Assembly: GCA_964403505.1 (NCBI GenBank)
Contig: CAYOFP010000015.1
Span: forward strand, 1-51,644
Direction: 5' to 3'
Source of the DNA: CAKSEI01 sp964403505
GTDB taxonomy: Bacteria > Bacillota > Clostridia > Oscillospirales > CAG-272
DNA length: 51,644 nucleotides
In this document: piece after piece, positions 7,820 to 16,336 of the stretch
Layout of the letters: every line of letters starts with the position of its first letter
How positions within the stretch are numbered: position 1 is the first letter of the stretch
Program-made: the position numbers and the translations under genes
The notes under the pieces: model-generated
The model's database searches: none
The model's input: the letters and a program-made list of their open reading frames with translations, nothing else
Told to the model about the DNA's origin: nothing

Positions 7820-9943
7820 TTAGATTTTCTTATCTATTTTAGAGCCGCTGTTGTCGATCCGTGTTTTCAAGAGGTGAACGACACTCTTCTCGAATTCATC
7901 ATCCTTCTTTTCCTCTTGGTTTTTAACAACAGTTTCGAGTATCTTATTGTCCACCTTAGTTGCCCCGACGAGCTTTTTGCCACGTTTGACATTTGGCTTG
8001 ATCTCAGGCTCCACCTTCAGCTCGATCTTAGGCTTGACCTTTGGCGGTTCTATCTTACGTTCGACCTCCGGCTTGATCTTAAATTCGACTTTTTGCTCTG
8101 TCTCAGGCTCGGCCTCGCTGCGCAAAGGAATTTTCACTTTATCCTTTTTCTCCGCAACTAGGGGCGTGACCTTTTCAGGTATAATTTGCTCTTCCGGCGG
8201 ATTTTTTTTCGTTTTATTATCAGGCGTGTCGTTTTTTCTTCGGTGGTAGACGATAAATATCACGACCGAGGCAGCGATAACCGTCAGAACGATGCTGATC
8301 ACGACAGCTGATGTCTTGCTCAACGGGGAGGTGCGTGGGATCGGCTCTGTATACAGATTTCCGCATACCGTGCAGGTATAGGCCATCTCGCCGTCCGAAA
8401 AAGCAGAAGCCTTTTCGGTCTCGACTCCATTATCATAAATATGACCTATCGCAGAAAGCTCACTTGTCTCTCCCTCGCTTTCGCAGAGACGGCAGACCTC
8501 CTGCGCAAGTCCGCTGTGCGTACAGTCAGGTGCGACGATCACCTTAGTCTCGTATACATGCCCTATCGCCGATAGCGTCGTCCTCTTTTCTTCACCGCAC
8601 TTTGAGCACCGCTCCATCTTGTATCCGTCGGTATTACAGGTTGCGCTGACGATAGACTTCGTCACAAGATCATGCCCCAGCGCTTCTGTTGTTTCTACAT
8701 GATCCTCGCCGCAGACAAGACAGAAGAAGTGGCTCTCGCCGCCCTCAGTACAGGTCGCCTGGGTATCGGATATATCACGATCGGGGTAATATACATGGCC
8801 GTTCTCACTGCAGTATGCACTGCCGTATGAGAATGTTATCCTGTTCGTATTTCCGCAGATGCCGCACTTGTATACAGCATAGCCGTCATGGCCGGGAAAG
8901 GCCTGCTCACAGTCGACGATAGAGTATTCATGCTCAGGCGCTTTGATGACGGTCGTCTCACCGTGGGCTTCGCAGTCGATACCGGCCTTATTTCTGAGCG
9001 AATCGGTATACACGCATGACCATATCGTGTAGCCGTCCTTTCCGCAGGTAGCATCGGCATGCTCGAGCACTCGCATAAAGTGCGCGTCTTTATTTATTTC
9101 TGACGTTATCACGCCGACATTCTTTCTGTGTGAACAGATACTGCAATGCTGGGACTGCTTACCGCGTGATATGCATGAGGCGGGATAGTCCGTCTTATAT
9201 GCGCCCGAATAGTCGTGCGTATGCCCCGTATAATAGTCGATGATTGCATTCGCTTGCGCATCGCCTATTTTACGCAGAACGGAATCGTCGTTTGCAAGCG
9301 CCAAATCCTCTTCATTTGAGAGATACATTTCCTCGAGAATAAAGGTCGGCACGCCGAATTTGAGTCCCCATGTGATAATACCGTAATAGTCGGATAAAAC
9401 GCCGTCATACTCTTCGGTCTGTATATCCCATTGATACTTCTCGTCCCAATAGTAACTGCTCGCATCAGGGCGGCGAAAAACGCCCCGGTTTAATATCTGC
9501 GGCAGGCCGGCAGTGGCATATTCCGTGCACATTCCCGCAAGAGCCGAGAGATCATATTTATCTATGACGGAAGCCCATGCCTCCATCCCTCTCAGATCTT
9601 TTGACTCAGAGCTGTTGAAGTGGACGCTTATCATAATATCTGCATTGAGCGAGTCGGCGATCTGCACCCTCTCGTAATGAGAGATATCGTCGGTCGTTTC
9701 ATCCCTCGTCAGATATACAGAAAAAGAGCCGTTTGCATCCAGCTTGTTTTTTATATACTGCGCCATCTTCAGGTTATATACGCCCTCGTTATTATTGCTC
9801 CCCGCAAAACTGCCGTGTCCCGGGTCGAGAACGATAATGATCTTATCGTCCCCTGAAAAAGAAACAGCACCCAAAGAAACAGGCGCAAGGATACAGATAA
9901 TAATAGAAAATATGATGAAATATAAAATGCCTTTTTTAATCAA
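7820..9943 (-). CDS. Membrane-anchored N-acetylmuramoyl-L-alanine amidase with CxxC repeats
   Basis: A 707-residue protein with a signal sequence (about 5-26) and an Amidase_3 domain (about 34-235) with zinc ligands H43 (DPGHG), E53 and H108 (SVHFN) and the catalytic Glu in LEEMYLSN (204/205). Next, about 240-530 holds six or more repeats of the form CxxC...GH (CSIC, CGIC, CLVC, CSKC, CRLC, CTVC), a pattern seen in surface proteins of gut Firmicutes. A single membrane helix (about 540-560) follows, and then a 140-residue Lys/Glu/Pro-rich tail that should be cytosolic. It should cleave the MurNAc-L-Ala bond at the cell surface. The start is TTG after GGAG; no ATG fits the signal peptide. Confidence 0.85.
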   Translation of the reverse strand: MIKKGILYFIIFSIIICILAPVSLGAVSFSGDDKIIIVLDPGHGSFAGSNNNEGVYNLKMAQYIKNKLDANGSFSVYLTRDETTDDISHYERVQIADSLNADIMISVHFNSSESKDLRGMEAWASVIDKYDLSALAGMCTEYATAGLPQILNRGVFRRPDASSYYWDEKYQWDIQTEEYDGVLSDYYGIITWGLKFGVPTFILEEMYLSNEEDLALANDDSVLRKIGDAQANAIIDYYTGHTHDYSGAYKTDYPASCISRGKQSQHCSICSHRKNVGVITSEINKDAHFMRVLEHADATCGKDGYTIWSCVYTDSLRNKAGIDCEAHGETTVIKAPEHEYSIVDCEQAFPGHDGYAVYKCGICGNTNRITFSYGSAYCSENGHVYYPDRDISDTQATCTEGGESHFFCLVCGEDHVETTEALGHDLVTKSIVSATCNTDGYKMERCSKCGEEKRTTLSAIGHVYETKVIVAPDCTHSGLAQEVCRLCESEGETSELSAIGHIYDNGVETEKASAFSDGEMAYTCTVCGNLYTEPIPRTSPLSKTSAVVISIVLTVIAASVVIFIVYHRRKNDTPDNKTKKNPPEEQIIPEKVTPLVAEKKDKVKIPLRSEAEPETEQKVEFKIKPEVERKIEPPKVKPKIELKVEPEIKPNVKRGKKLVGATKVDNKILETVVKNQEEKKDDEFEKSVVHLLKTRIDNSGSKIDKKI

Positions 9944-9982
9944 TTTATTTGGCTCCGTAATTTCAAAATTATATTACAAGAT

Positions 9983-10011
9983 ATTATAACAAAAAAAAGC
10001 AGGAAATACAA
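9983..10011 (-). promoter_or_regulatory. Amidase gene promoter
   Basis: Minus strand: TTGTAT (10011-10006), 17-nt spacer with a T8 run, TATAAT (9988-9983). It gives a leader of about 35 nt. Confidence 0.7.
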
Positions 10012-10053
10012 TAGCAAAAAACAACAATATTTTCATCTTTTTTCAAACAATAA

Positions 10054-10082
10054 TTGAAAAAGGAGAGATAACATGATATAAT
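10054..10082 (+). promoter_or_regulatory. Leaderless promoter of the 10089 gene
   Basis: TTGAAA (10054-10059), 17-nt spacer ending TGA, TATAAT (10077-10082), then only AACAGT before the ATG at 10089. The expected transcription start falls at or next to the start codon, and there is no SD in reach. Confidence 0.8.
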
Positions 10083-10088
10083 AACAGT

Positions 10089-10277
10089 ATGGATAATAAT
10101 ATTAAGAAAAAACTCAGAAAAAAAACGATCAGACAGATCTTTCTTCTCAGCCTGCCGCTTCTGCTTATCATAGCGGCATACGCCGTATTCATGTGTACCA
10201 TCGATATCGAAAGAAAATTAGTTGAGACCGAGGAGGAAATATACAACGATATCTATACAGCGGAGGGTGAATACTGA
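10089..10277 (+). CDS. Small single-pass membrane protein, unknown
   Basis: A 62-residue protein: basic N-terminus (KKKLRKKTIRQ), one hydrophobic helix (about 17-38) and an acidic C-terminus (ETEEEIYNDIY). The positive-inside rule puts the N-terminus in the cytosol. No family is recognised. The stop overlaps the next start by one base (TGATG), so the two are probably translationally coupled and may form a complex. Its promoter places the -10 six nt before the ATG, so the mRNA should be leaderless. FtsL/DivIC-like size and topology are noted, but nothing specific supports that. Confidence 0.7.
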   Translation: MDNNIKKKLRKKTIRQIFLLSLPLLLIIAAYAVFMCTIDIERKLVETEEEIYNDIYTAEGEY

Positions 10278-11212
10278 TGGCAGAAAGGAAACTTGACAAA
10301 AAATATCTTCGTATCTACGCCCGCTTTTTCAGAAGAGTCGGCACGCTCGCTTTATCGGTCGCATTTGTTGTCGTGCTGTCCGCATTGGCTCTTTACGGCA
10401 CGATAAACTTTTCCTCGAAAAATTATAAAAGCTACTATAATACAATGGTAAACGAGTATTCGTATTATGAGAGGGCGAGGGAAAATCTGAGAAAAGGGTT
10501 TGAATCGCTCGAGCTTCCCGATGGGATGACGGCAGACGGGATATACGCATCCATGGATATGGATGAATTCAATATTTACGCAGGCAAATATCTCATTTAT
10601 GTGTGCAAGAAGACATTTTACGATCCTGATACGATCTTCGAGGCAGAGTATGACAGCAAGAGCCTTGACGGGTATTTTTCCGACAAACAGAATTCGGCTC
10701 TTAAAGGACAGGTGATAAACTGCATCACGGAATCTGTAAAATTCATGCCCGATGAAAAATTCAGCAGGGCGTTCAACAGGGTAAACACCGCTTTTGAAGA
10801 AATGACCTCGGGAGAATTTATCCTGTCGGATCTGTATAATATAATAGACGGCAGCGCCTTCCGCTTTTATGATGCACTGCTCATTGCAGGACTTCTCCTG
10901 TTCTTGATATATAAGATAAATTCGAGACATCTGAAACGCAGCTTCTATATCATCGGCTCGAGTGCGCTTATCGCCTCGATCGTGCTTATGATACCATCCG
11001 TACAGATGTATAAAGTCCTCATGAGATTTGTGAGCCACGAAAGAACATCGTTCGCACGTGAACTTCTGTCGATCGCACATGAAAAGACTGCGCATACCCT
11101 GCTCGTATGGGCGATCGCATTTTTCGTTATTTCCGTTGCGGTATATATACCGACCCTCGTCATATATGCAAAGCACCGTGCGAAAATACACCGTTCCAAA
11201 CGCAGGAAATAA
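10277..11212 (+). CDS. Integral membrane protein, unknown (4 TM, large extracytoplasmic loop)
   Basis: A 311-residue protein: basic N-terminus, helix 1 (about 23-45), a soluble loop of about 150 residues with alternating Tyr/Phe and acidic positions, then three helices (about 198-216, 222-240 and 276-300) and a basic tail (HRSKRRK). The arrangement of one helix, a large external loop and a C-terminal helix group resembles the TIGR01906/DUF1461 type of membrane protein, but I could not confirm it from motifs. Coupled to the 62-residue protein upstream. It ends at the hairpin at 11225-11258. Function unknown. Confidence 0.65.
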   Translation: MAERKLDKKYLRIYARFFRRVGTLALSVAFVVVLSALALYGTINFSSKNYKSYYNTMVNEYSYYERARENLRKGFESLELPDGMTADGIYASMDMDEFNIYAGKYLIYVCKKTFYDPDTIFEAEYDSKSLDGYFSDKQNSALKGQVINCITESVKFMPDEKFSRAFNRVNTAFEEMTSGEFILSDLYNIIDGSAFRFYDALLIAGLLLFLIYKINSRHLKRSFYIIGSSALIASIVLMIPSVQMYKVLMRFVSHERTSFARELLSIAHEKTAHTLLVWAIAFFVISVAVYIPTLVIYAKHRAKIHRSKRRK

Positions 11213-11224
11213 GGATAAAAACAG

Positions 11225-11258
11225 AACAGACGCTGAGTTTTCAGCGCCTGTTATTTTT
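11225..11258 (+). terminator. Terminator after the membrane protein pair
   Basis: AACAGACGCTGA / TCAGCGCCTGTT, 12-bp stem with one mismatch, loop GTTT, then ATTTTTAT. It lies just before the uvrBA promoter. Confidence 0.8.
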
Positions 11259-11261
11259 ATC

Positions 11262-11308
11262 TTGACACAAACGCCGGACGGTGATATAATTTATCAGAAC
11301 AAATGTTC
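11262..11308 (+). promoter_or_regulatory. uvrBA distal promoter with LexA (SOS) box
   Basis: TTGACA (11262-11267), 17-nt spacer, TATAAT (11285-11290), followed at 11297-11308 by GAACAAATGTTC. This matches the Gram-positive LexA/DinR core GAAC-N4-GTTC exactly and covers the expected transcription start, the classic position for SOS repression of uvrBA. Confidence 0.9.
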
Positions 11309-11357
11309 GGAACGCAGACAGAGCGGTTCTGGCAACAAAAAAAGAAAGACTGCTGTC

Positions 11358-11386
11358 TTTACATATTTTTATATCTATGATAAAAT
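11358..11386 (+). promoter_or_regulatory. uvrB proximal, leaderless promoter candidate
   Basis: TTTACA (11358-11363), 17-nt spacer ending TGA, TAAAAT (11381-11386), then ATAATA and the ATG at 11393. A transcript from here would begin at the start codon, outside the LexA box, and could give basal uvrBA expression. No SD precedes uvrB. Confidence 0.6.
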
Positions 11387-11392
11387 ATAATA

Positions 11393-13390
11393 ATGAAGCA
11401 TTTTTCGGAGGAAATTAAAACGGACAAGTTTATTCTGCACAGCGAATATAAGCCGACAGGCGATCAGCCGCAGGCGATCGACACGCTCACGCGCAGCATT
11501 TTGCACGGAGATAAGGCGCAGACTTTGCTCGGCGTCACGGGATCGGGAAAAACATTCACGATGGCAAACGTTATCGCAAATTGCAATAAGCCGACCCTGA
11601 TTTTAGCGCACAATAAGACTCTCGCGGCACAGCTATGCTCGGAATTCCGTGAGTTTTTTCCGGAAAACGCCGTCGAGTATTTTGTATCATATTACGATTA
11701 TTACCAGCCCGAGGCGTACATCCCGGGCAAGGATATCTATATCGAAAAGGACTCGAGCGTCAATGATGAGATAGACAAGCTCCGCCACAGTGCCACAAGT
11801 GCGCTTTTTGAGCGGCGCGACGTCATCATCGTCGCATCGGTATCCTGCATCTATTCGCTCGGCGATCCGATGGAGTATTCCTCACTCGTCGTCTCGGTGC
11901 GCCCGGGACAGCAAATCGAGCGTGACGAATTTATCGACAGGCTCGTCTCAATAAAATATGATAGAAACGACATCTCCTTTGAGCGAAACAAATTCCGTGT
12001 GCGCGGCGACACGGTCGAGGTGTTCCCTGCATCCAGCGACTCGAAAGCGATACGGGTGGAGTTTTTCGGTGACGAAGTCGAAAGAGTTTCCGAGATAAAC
12101 GTGCTCACGGGCGAGCTGCTCGCCCGATTAAATTATGCGGCGATATATCCTGCCACGCACTATGCGGTATCGGATGAAAAGAGAGATGCGGCGCTCAGCG
12201 ATATATACACGGAGATGCTCGAGCGTGTGGAATTTTTCAAAAGTCAGGGCAAACTCATCGAAGCGCAGAGAATTGAGGAGCGGACAAAGTACGATCTCGA
12301 GATGTTATCGGAGGTCGGATTCTGCTCGGGAGTTGAGAATTATTCCCGTGTTCTTTCCCGCCGTGAACCGGGCTCGACGCCCTATACCCTGCTCGACTAT
12401 TTCCCGGGCGACTTTCTCATGTTCATTGACGAGAGCCATGTCACTCTGCCGCAGGTTCGGGGTATGAGCGGCGGCGACACAGCGAGAAAGAAGAATCTTA
12501 TCGATTTCGGCTTCCGTCTGCCGTCCGCTGCTGACAACAGACCGCTGTATTTCGAGGAATTCGAGAAAAAACTCAATCAGGTGGTATTCGTTTCCGCCAC
12601 TCCCGGCGACTACGAAAAAGAAAAAAGCACTGTAATTGCCGAACAGCTCATCCGGCCGACGGGCCTGATCGACCCCGAAATAGAGATACGGCCGATCGAA
12701 GGGCAGGTCGACGACGTGCTCGGCGAGATAAGAGCACGTGCCGAAAAAGGCGAGCGCACCCTCGTCACCACGCTCACGACCAATATGGCGGAGGACCTGA
12801 CCGAATATCTTGACGCAAACGGGGTCAAGGTAAAGTATATCCATCATCGGGTTGACACCATGGAACGCATGGAGATCATCCGTGACCTGCGCTTAGGCGT
12901 TTTCGACTGCCTCGTGGGCATCAACCTGTTAAGAGAGGGACTCGATATCCCCGAGGTATCGCTCGTCGCCATACTCGATGCGGACAAAGAGGGACTTTTA
13001 CGCTCAGAAACATCGCTGATACAGACTGTGGGACGTGCCGCCCGGAATGTAAACGGTAAGGTCATCATGTACGCCGACACCGAGACGCGTTCCATGAAAA
13101 GCGCAATCACCGAGACCAACCGCCGAAGAAAAATACAAAAAGAATATAACGAAAAGAACGGCATAACGCCGCAGACCGTCACAAAGGGCGTTCGTGACCT
13201 CATCGAAATCGGCATAGCCGACACCAAAACGGGCAAGATGAAGAAGGCGGCACGCCATTATACAAAGAGCGAAAAGCAGGAAATGATAGAGCGCATGACA
13301 CGTGAGATGAGAGATGCCGCAAAACTGCTCGAATTTGAAAAAGCGGCATTCCTGCGTGACGAAATAAAAAAGCTTCAGGAGAGTGACTGA
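11393..13390 (+). CDS. uvrB: Excinuclease ABC subunit B
   Basis: A 665-residue DNA-damage verification helicase of nucleotide excision repair; it receives lesions from UvrA and recruits UvrC. Walker A GVTGSGKT is at about 47-54, the beta-hairpin region YYDYYQPEAYIP follows, helicase motif VI with TVGRAARN is present, and the C-terminal UVR coiled coil (EMRDAAKLLEFEKAAFLRDEI) that contacts UvrC is intact. Length is usual. It is transcribed from a LexA-controlled promoter and possibly a second leaderless one; uvrA follows 2 nt after the stop. Confidence 0.98.
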   Translation: MKHFSEEIKTDKFILHSEYKPTGDQPQAIDTLTRSILHGDKAQTLLGVTGSGKTFTMANVIANCNKPTLILAHNKTLAAQLCSEFREFFPENAVEYFVSYYDYYQPEAYIPGKDIYIEKDSSVNDEIDKLRHSATSALFERRDVIIVASVSCIYSLGDPMEYSSLVVSVRPGQQIERDEFIDRLVSIKYDRNDISFERNKFRVRGDTVEVFPASSDSKAIRVEFFGDEVERVSEINVLTGELLARLNYAAIYPATHYAVSDEKRDAALSDIYTEMLERVEFFKSQGKLIEAQRIEERTKYDLEMLSEVGFCSGVENYSRVLSRREPGSTPYTLLDYFPGDFLMFIDESHVTLPQVRGMSGGDTARKKNLIDFGFRLPSAADNRPLYFEEFEKKLNQVVFVSATPGDYEKEKSTVIAEQLIRPTGLIDPEIEIRPIEGQVDDVLGEIRARAEKGERTLVTTLTTNMAEDLTEYLDANGVKVKYIHHRVDTMERMEIIRDLRLGVFDCLVGINLLREGLDIPEVSLVAILDADKEGLLRSETSLIQTVGRAARNVNGKVIMYADTETRSMKSAITETNRRRKIQKEYNEKNGITPQTVTKGVRDLIEIGIADTKTGKMKKAARHYTKSEKQEMIERMTREMRDAAKLLEFEKAAFLRDEIKKLQESD

Positions 13391-13392
13391 AA

Positions 13393-16206
13393 TTGGCAAA
13401 ATATATCACCGTAAAGGGTGCCAGAGTGCACAATCTCAAAAATATAGATATAAAAATCCCCCGTGATAAATTAGTGGTCTTCACAGGTCTTTCGGGCTGC
13501 GGAAAATCGTCGCTCGCATTTGACACGATCTATGCTGAGGGGCACAGACGCTTTGTCGAATCCCTCTCATCCTATGCGCGTATGTTTTTGGGTCAGCTCG
13601 ATAAGCCGGATATCGACTCGATCGACGGCTTATCCCCTGCCATTTCCATCGATCAGAAAACAACATCCCGAAATCCCCGTTCGACAGTCGGCACGGTGAC
13701 GGAGATATACGATTATCTGCGCCTTCTGTATGCGAGAATCGGCATACCGCACTGCCCCGTCTGCGGCAAGGAGATACGCCAGCAGACAACAGAGCAGATC
13801 ATCGGGAAGATAATGACCTTTCCCGAGCGCACGAAATTCATGGTGCTCTCCCCTGTTGTCCACGAGAAAAAGGGTATGCACGAAAAGGTGCTCGCAGATG
13901 CCAAAAAAAGCGGGTTTGTCAGAGCACGGATCGACGGCAATATGTATGAGCTATCAGAGGACATCAAACTCGAAAAAAATCTGAAACATACGATCGAGAT
14001 CGTCGTCGACCGCCTGATCATGAAATCCGATATCAGAAAGCGCCTCGCCGACAGTATCGAGGCAGCACTGAAATTAGGCAACGGCAACTGCCTCGTCTCG
14101 GATAACGACGGAAATGACTATTTCTTCTCGCAGAGCTACGCCTGCGAGGAGCATGACTTTTATATCGGCGAGCTCGAGCCGAGGATGTTCTCGTTTAACG
14201 CACCGCTTGGCGCTTGTCCCCATTGCCTCGGCATCGGCGAAATGAAGCGTGTGTCCTTCGAGCTTGCCGTGCCGAATATGAGTCTCTCCCTGCGCAAGGG
14301 TGCGATACAGGTCAACGGCTTCAAGACCCTCGACGAGCACTCGTGGAACGGCCCTCTTTTCGCCGCTGTCGGCAGAAAACACGGCTTTACCCTCGATACA
14401 CCGGTAAAAAATTACTCAAAAGAGGCGCTGAAAGTTCTGAAATACGGCGATGAGGAAAATTATTATACCGTCACGAGGTATTTTGACACAACATCCAAAC
14501 GGCAGACCGTCACATTTGAGGGCATCGTCAATATGATGCAGCAGAGATACGAGCAGAACCCGAAAATGTATGAGTATTATGAGCAATTCATGCTCGATGA
14601 GAAGTGCCCGAAATGTAACGGCGCAAGGCTCAATGCCGCCATGCTCGGAGTTACGGTCTGCGGCAAGAATATCGATGACTTTTGCAAATTAAGTATCACC
14701 GAAGCGCTCGATTTTATCAATAACCTCGATCTGACGCCGACAGAGGAAAAAATAGCCCACGATATCGTAAAAGAGATACGGGCAAGACTCGGATTCCTTG
14801 TCAGCGTAGGACTCGACTACCTCTCGCTTGCCAGAAATGCAGGCACACTGTCGGGCGGCGAAGCGCAGCGTATCCGCCTGGCGACCCAGATCGGCTCTGC
14901 GCTCACGGGAGTTCTGTATATCCTTGACGAGCCGAGCATCGGCCTGCATCAGAGGGATAATTACAAGCTGATCGATACCCTCAAAAAGCTCAGAGATACG
15001 GGAAATACCGTCATCGTCGTAGAGCATGACGAGCAGACCATGATAGAGAGCGACTATATCGTGGATATCGGTCCCAGCGCAGGAATCAACGGCGGAAAGA
15101 TCGTCGCCTACGGCACGCCCGAGGAGATAAAGAAAAATTCCGCATCGATCACTGGCGCATACCTTTCGGGCAAAAAGAAAATAGTAGTACCCGAAACAAG
15201 GCGGAAAGGCAACGGAGAATTCCTCACCGTCAAGGGCGCAAGGGAGCATAACCTGAAAAATATCGACGTCTCCTTCCCGCTCGGGACGTTTGTGTGCGTC
15301 ACAGGCGTTTCGGGAAGCGGAAAAAGCAGCCTTGTCAACGAGATACTGTATAAGTCGCTCGCCCGCACGCTTAACCGTGCATACACATATCCCGGCGAAC
15401 ACGATGAGATAACCGGCACCGAGCACCTCGATAAGGTCATCGCCATCGACCAAAGCCCCATTGGACGTACACCCCGCTCCAACCCTGCGACATATACGGG
15501 ACTTTTCAACGATATCAGAGAGCTTTTCGCCCAGACAAAAGAGGCAAAGGCAAGGGGATATAAGGCAAACCGCTTTTCCTTTAACCTCAAGGGCGGCAGA
15601 TGCGAGGCGTGCGAGGGCGACGGCGAAAAGAAGATAGAAATGCACTTTCTACCCGATGTATACGTCACCTGCGACGAGTGCCACGGCAAGCGGTATAACA
15701 GAGAGACACTCGAATGTAAATATAAGGATAAGAGCATCTATGACGTTCTCGACATGTCTGTCGATGAGGCGGTAGTATTTTTCGATTCGCTTCCCAAGCT
15801 GAAACGAAAGCTCGACACCCTGCAGGATGTGGGACTCGGGTATATCAAGGTCGGTCAGTCCTCCACCACCCTCTCGGGCGGCGAGGCACAGCGTGTCAAG
15901 CTCGCAACCGAGCTCGCAAAGCGTGGCACGGGTAAGACGGTATATATCCTCGATGAGCCGACGACAGGTCTTCACTCGGAGGATGTCCGCAAACTCATCG
16001 AAGTGCTCCAGCGGCTCGTGGAATCGGGCAATACCGTGATAGTGATAGAGCATAACCTCGACCTCATAAAAACAGCCGACTATATCGTCGACCTCGGACC
16101 CGAGGGAGGCGACGGAGGCGGCACTCTCATTGCCTGCGGCACGCCTGAAGAAGTTGCCCGAAACGACAACTCCTATACAGGTCAGTTTTTAAAGAAAATA
16201 CTCTAA
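13393..16206 (+). CDS. uvrA: Excinuclease ABC subunit A
   Basis: A 937-residue dimeric ABC-type ATPase that finds bulky DNA lesions and loads UvrB. Two Walker A loops (GLSGCGKSSLAF near the N-terminus and GVSGSGKSSLVN mid-protein), two LSGGEAQR signatures and the Cys pairs of its zinc modules (CPVCGKE, CPHCLGIG, CEACEGDG / CDECHGKR) are visible. The start is TTG at 13393, preceded by AGGAG inside the uvrB 3' end; this start gives the conserved MAKYITVKGARVHNLKN opening. Co-transcribed with uvrB and so SOS-inducible. It ends just before the terminator at 16212-16255. Confidence 0.98.
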   Translation: MAKYITVKGARVHNLKNIDIKIPRDKLVVFTGLSGCGKSSLAFDTIYAEGHRRFVESLSSYARMFLGQLDKPDIDSIDGLSPAISIDQKTTSRNPRSTVGTVTEIYDYLRLLYARIGIPHCPVCGKEIRQQTTEQIIGKIMTFPERTKFMVLSPVVHEKKGMHEKVLADAKKSGFVRARIDGNMYELSEDIKLEKNLKHTIEIVVDRLIMKSDIRKRLADSIEAALKLGNGNCLVSDNDGNDYFFSQSYACEEHDFYIGELEPRMFSFNAPLGACPHCLGIGEMKRVSFELAVPNMSLSLRKGAIQVNGFKTLDEHSWNGPLFAAVGRKHGFTLDTPVKNYSKEALKVLKYGDEENYYTVTRYFDTTSKRQTVTFEGIVNMMQQRYEQNPKMYEYYEQFMLDEKCPKCNGARLNAAMLGVTVCGKNIDDFCKLSITEALDFINNLDLTPTEEKIAHDIVKEIRARLGFLVSVGLDYLSLARNAGTLSGGEAQRIRLATQIGSALTGVLYILDEPSIGLHQRDNYKLIDTLKKLRDTGNTVIVVEHDEQTMIESDYIVDIGPSAGINGGKIVAYGTPEEIKKNSASITGAYLSGKKKIVVPETRRKGNGEFLTVKGAREHNLKNIDVSFPLGTFVCVTGVSGSGKSSLVNEILYKSLARTLNRAYTYPGEHDEITGTEHLDKVIAIDQSPIGRTPRSNPATYTGLFNDIRELFAQTKEAKARGYKANRFSFNLKGGRCEACEGDGEKKIEMHFLPDVYVTCDECHGKRYNRETLECKYKDKSIYDVLDMSVDEAVVFFDSLPKLKRKLDTLQDVGLGYIKVGQSSTTLSGGEAQRVKLATELAKRGTGKTVYILDEPTTGLHSEDVRKLIEVLQRLVESGNTVIVIEHNLDLIKTADYIVDLGPEGGDGGGTLIACGTPEEVARNDNSYTGQFLKKIL

Positions 16207-16211
16207 AACCA

Positions 16212-16255
16212 AAAAGCTCTGATTTATGCGGACAGGCGCAGATCAGAGCTTTTCT
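16212..16255 (+). terminator. uvrBA terminator
   Basis: AAGCTCTGAT (16214-16223) / ATCAGAGCTT (16242-16251), 10-bp perfect stem with an 18-nt loop and a following T-run, directly after uvrA. Confidence 0.85.
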
Positions 16256-16272
16256 TCATCTTTTATGATATC

Positions 16273-16301
16273 TTGACAAATGTTAATATATCGAGTATAA
16301 T
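16273..16301 (+). promoter_or_regulatory. Promoter of the SLH/InlB-repeat gene
   Basis: TTGACA (16273-16278), 17-nt spacer, TATAAT (16296-16301). The leader of about 30 nt ends in AGGAGA as SD. Confidence 0.88.
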
Positions 16302-16336
16302 CAAATCATAAAACTAATAATTTAGGAGAAATAATT

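Noticed and set aside
10352..11191. 279-codon open frame on the minus strand
   Set aside because: Antisense to the 311-residue membrane protein, no SD, no recognisable domain; the plus-strand gene has clear helices, coupling and a terminator.
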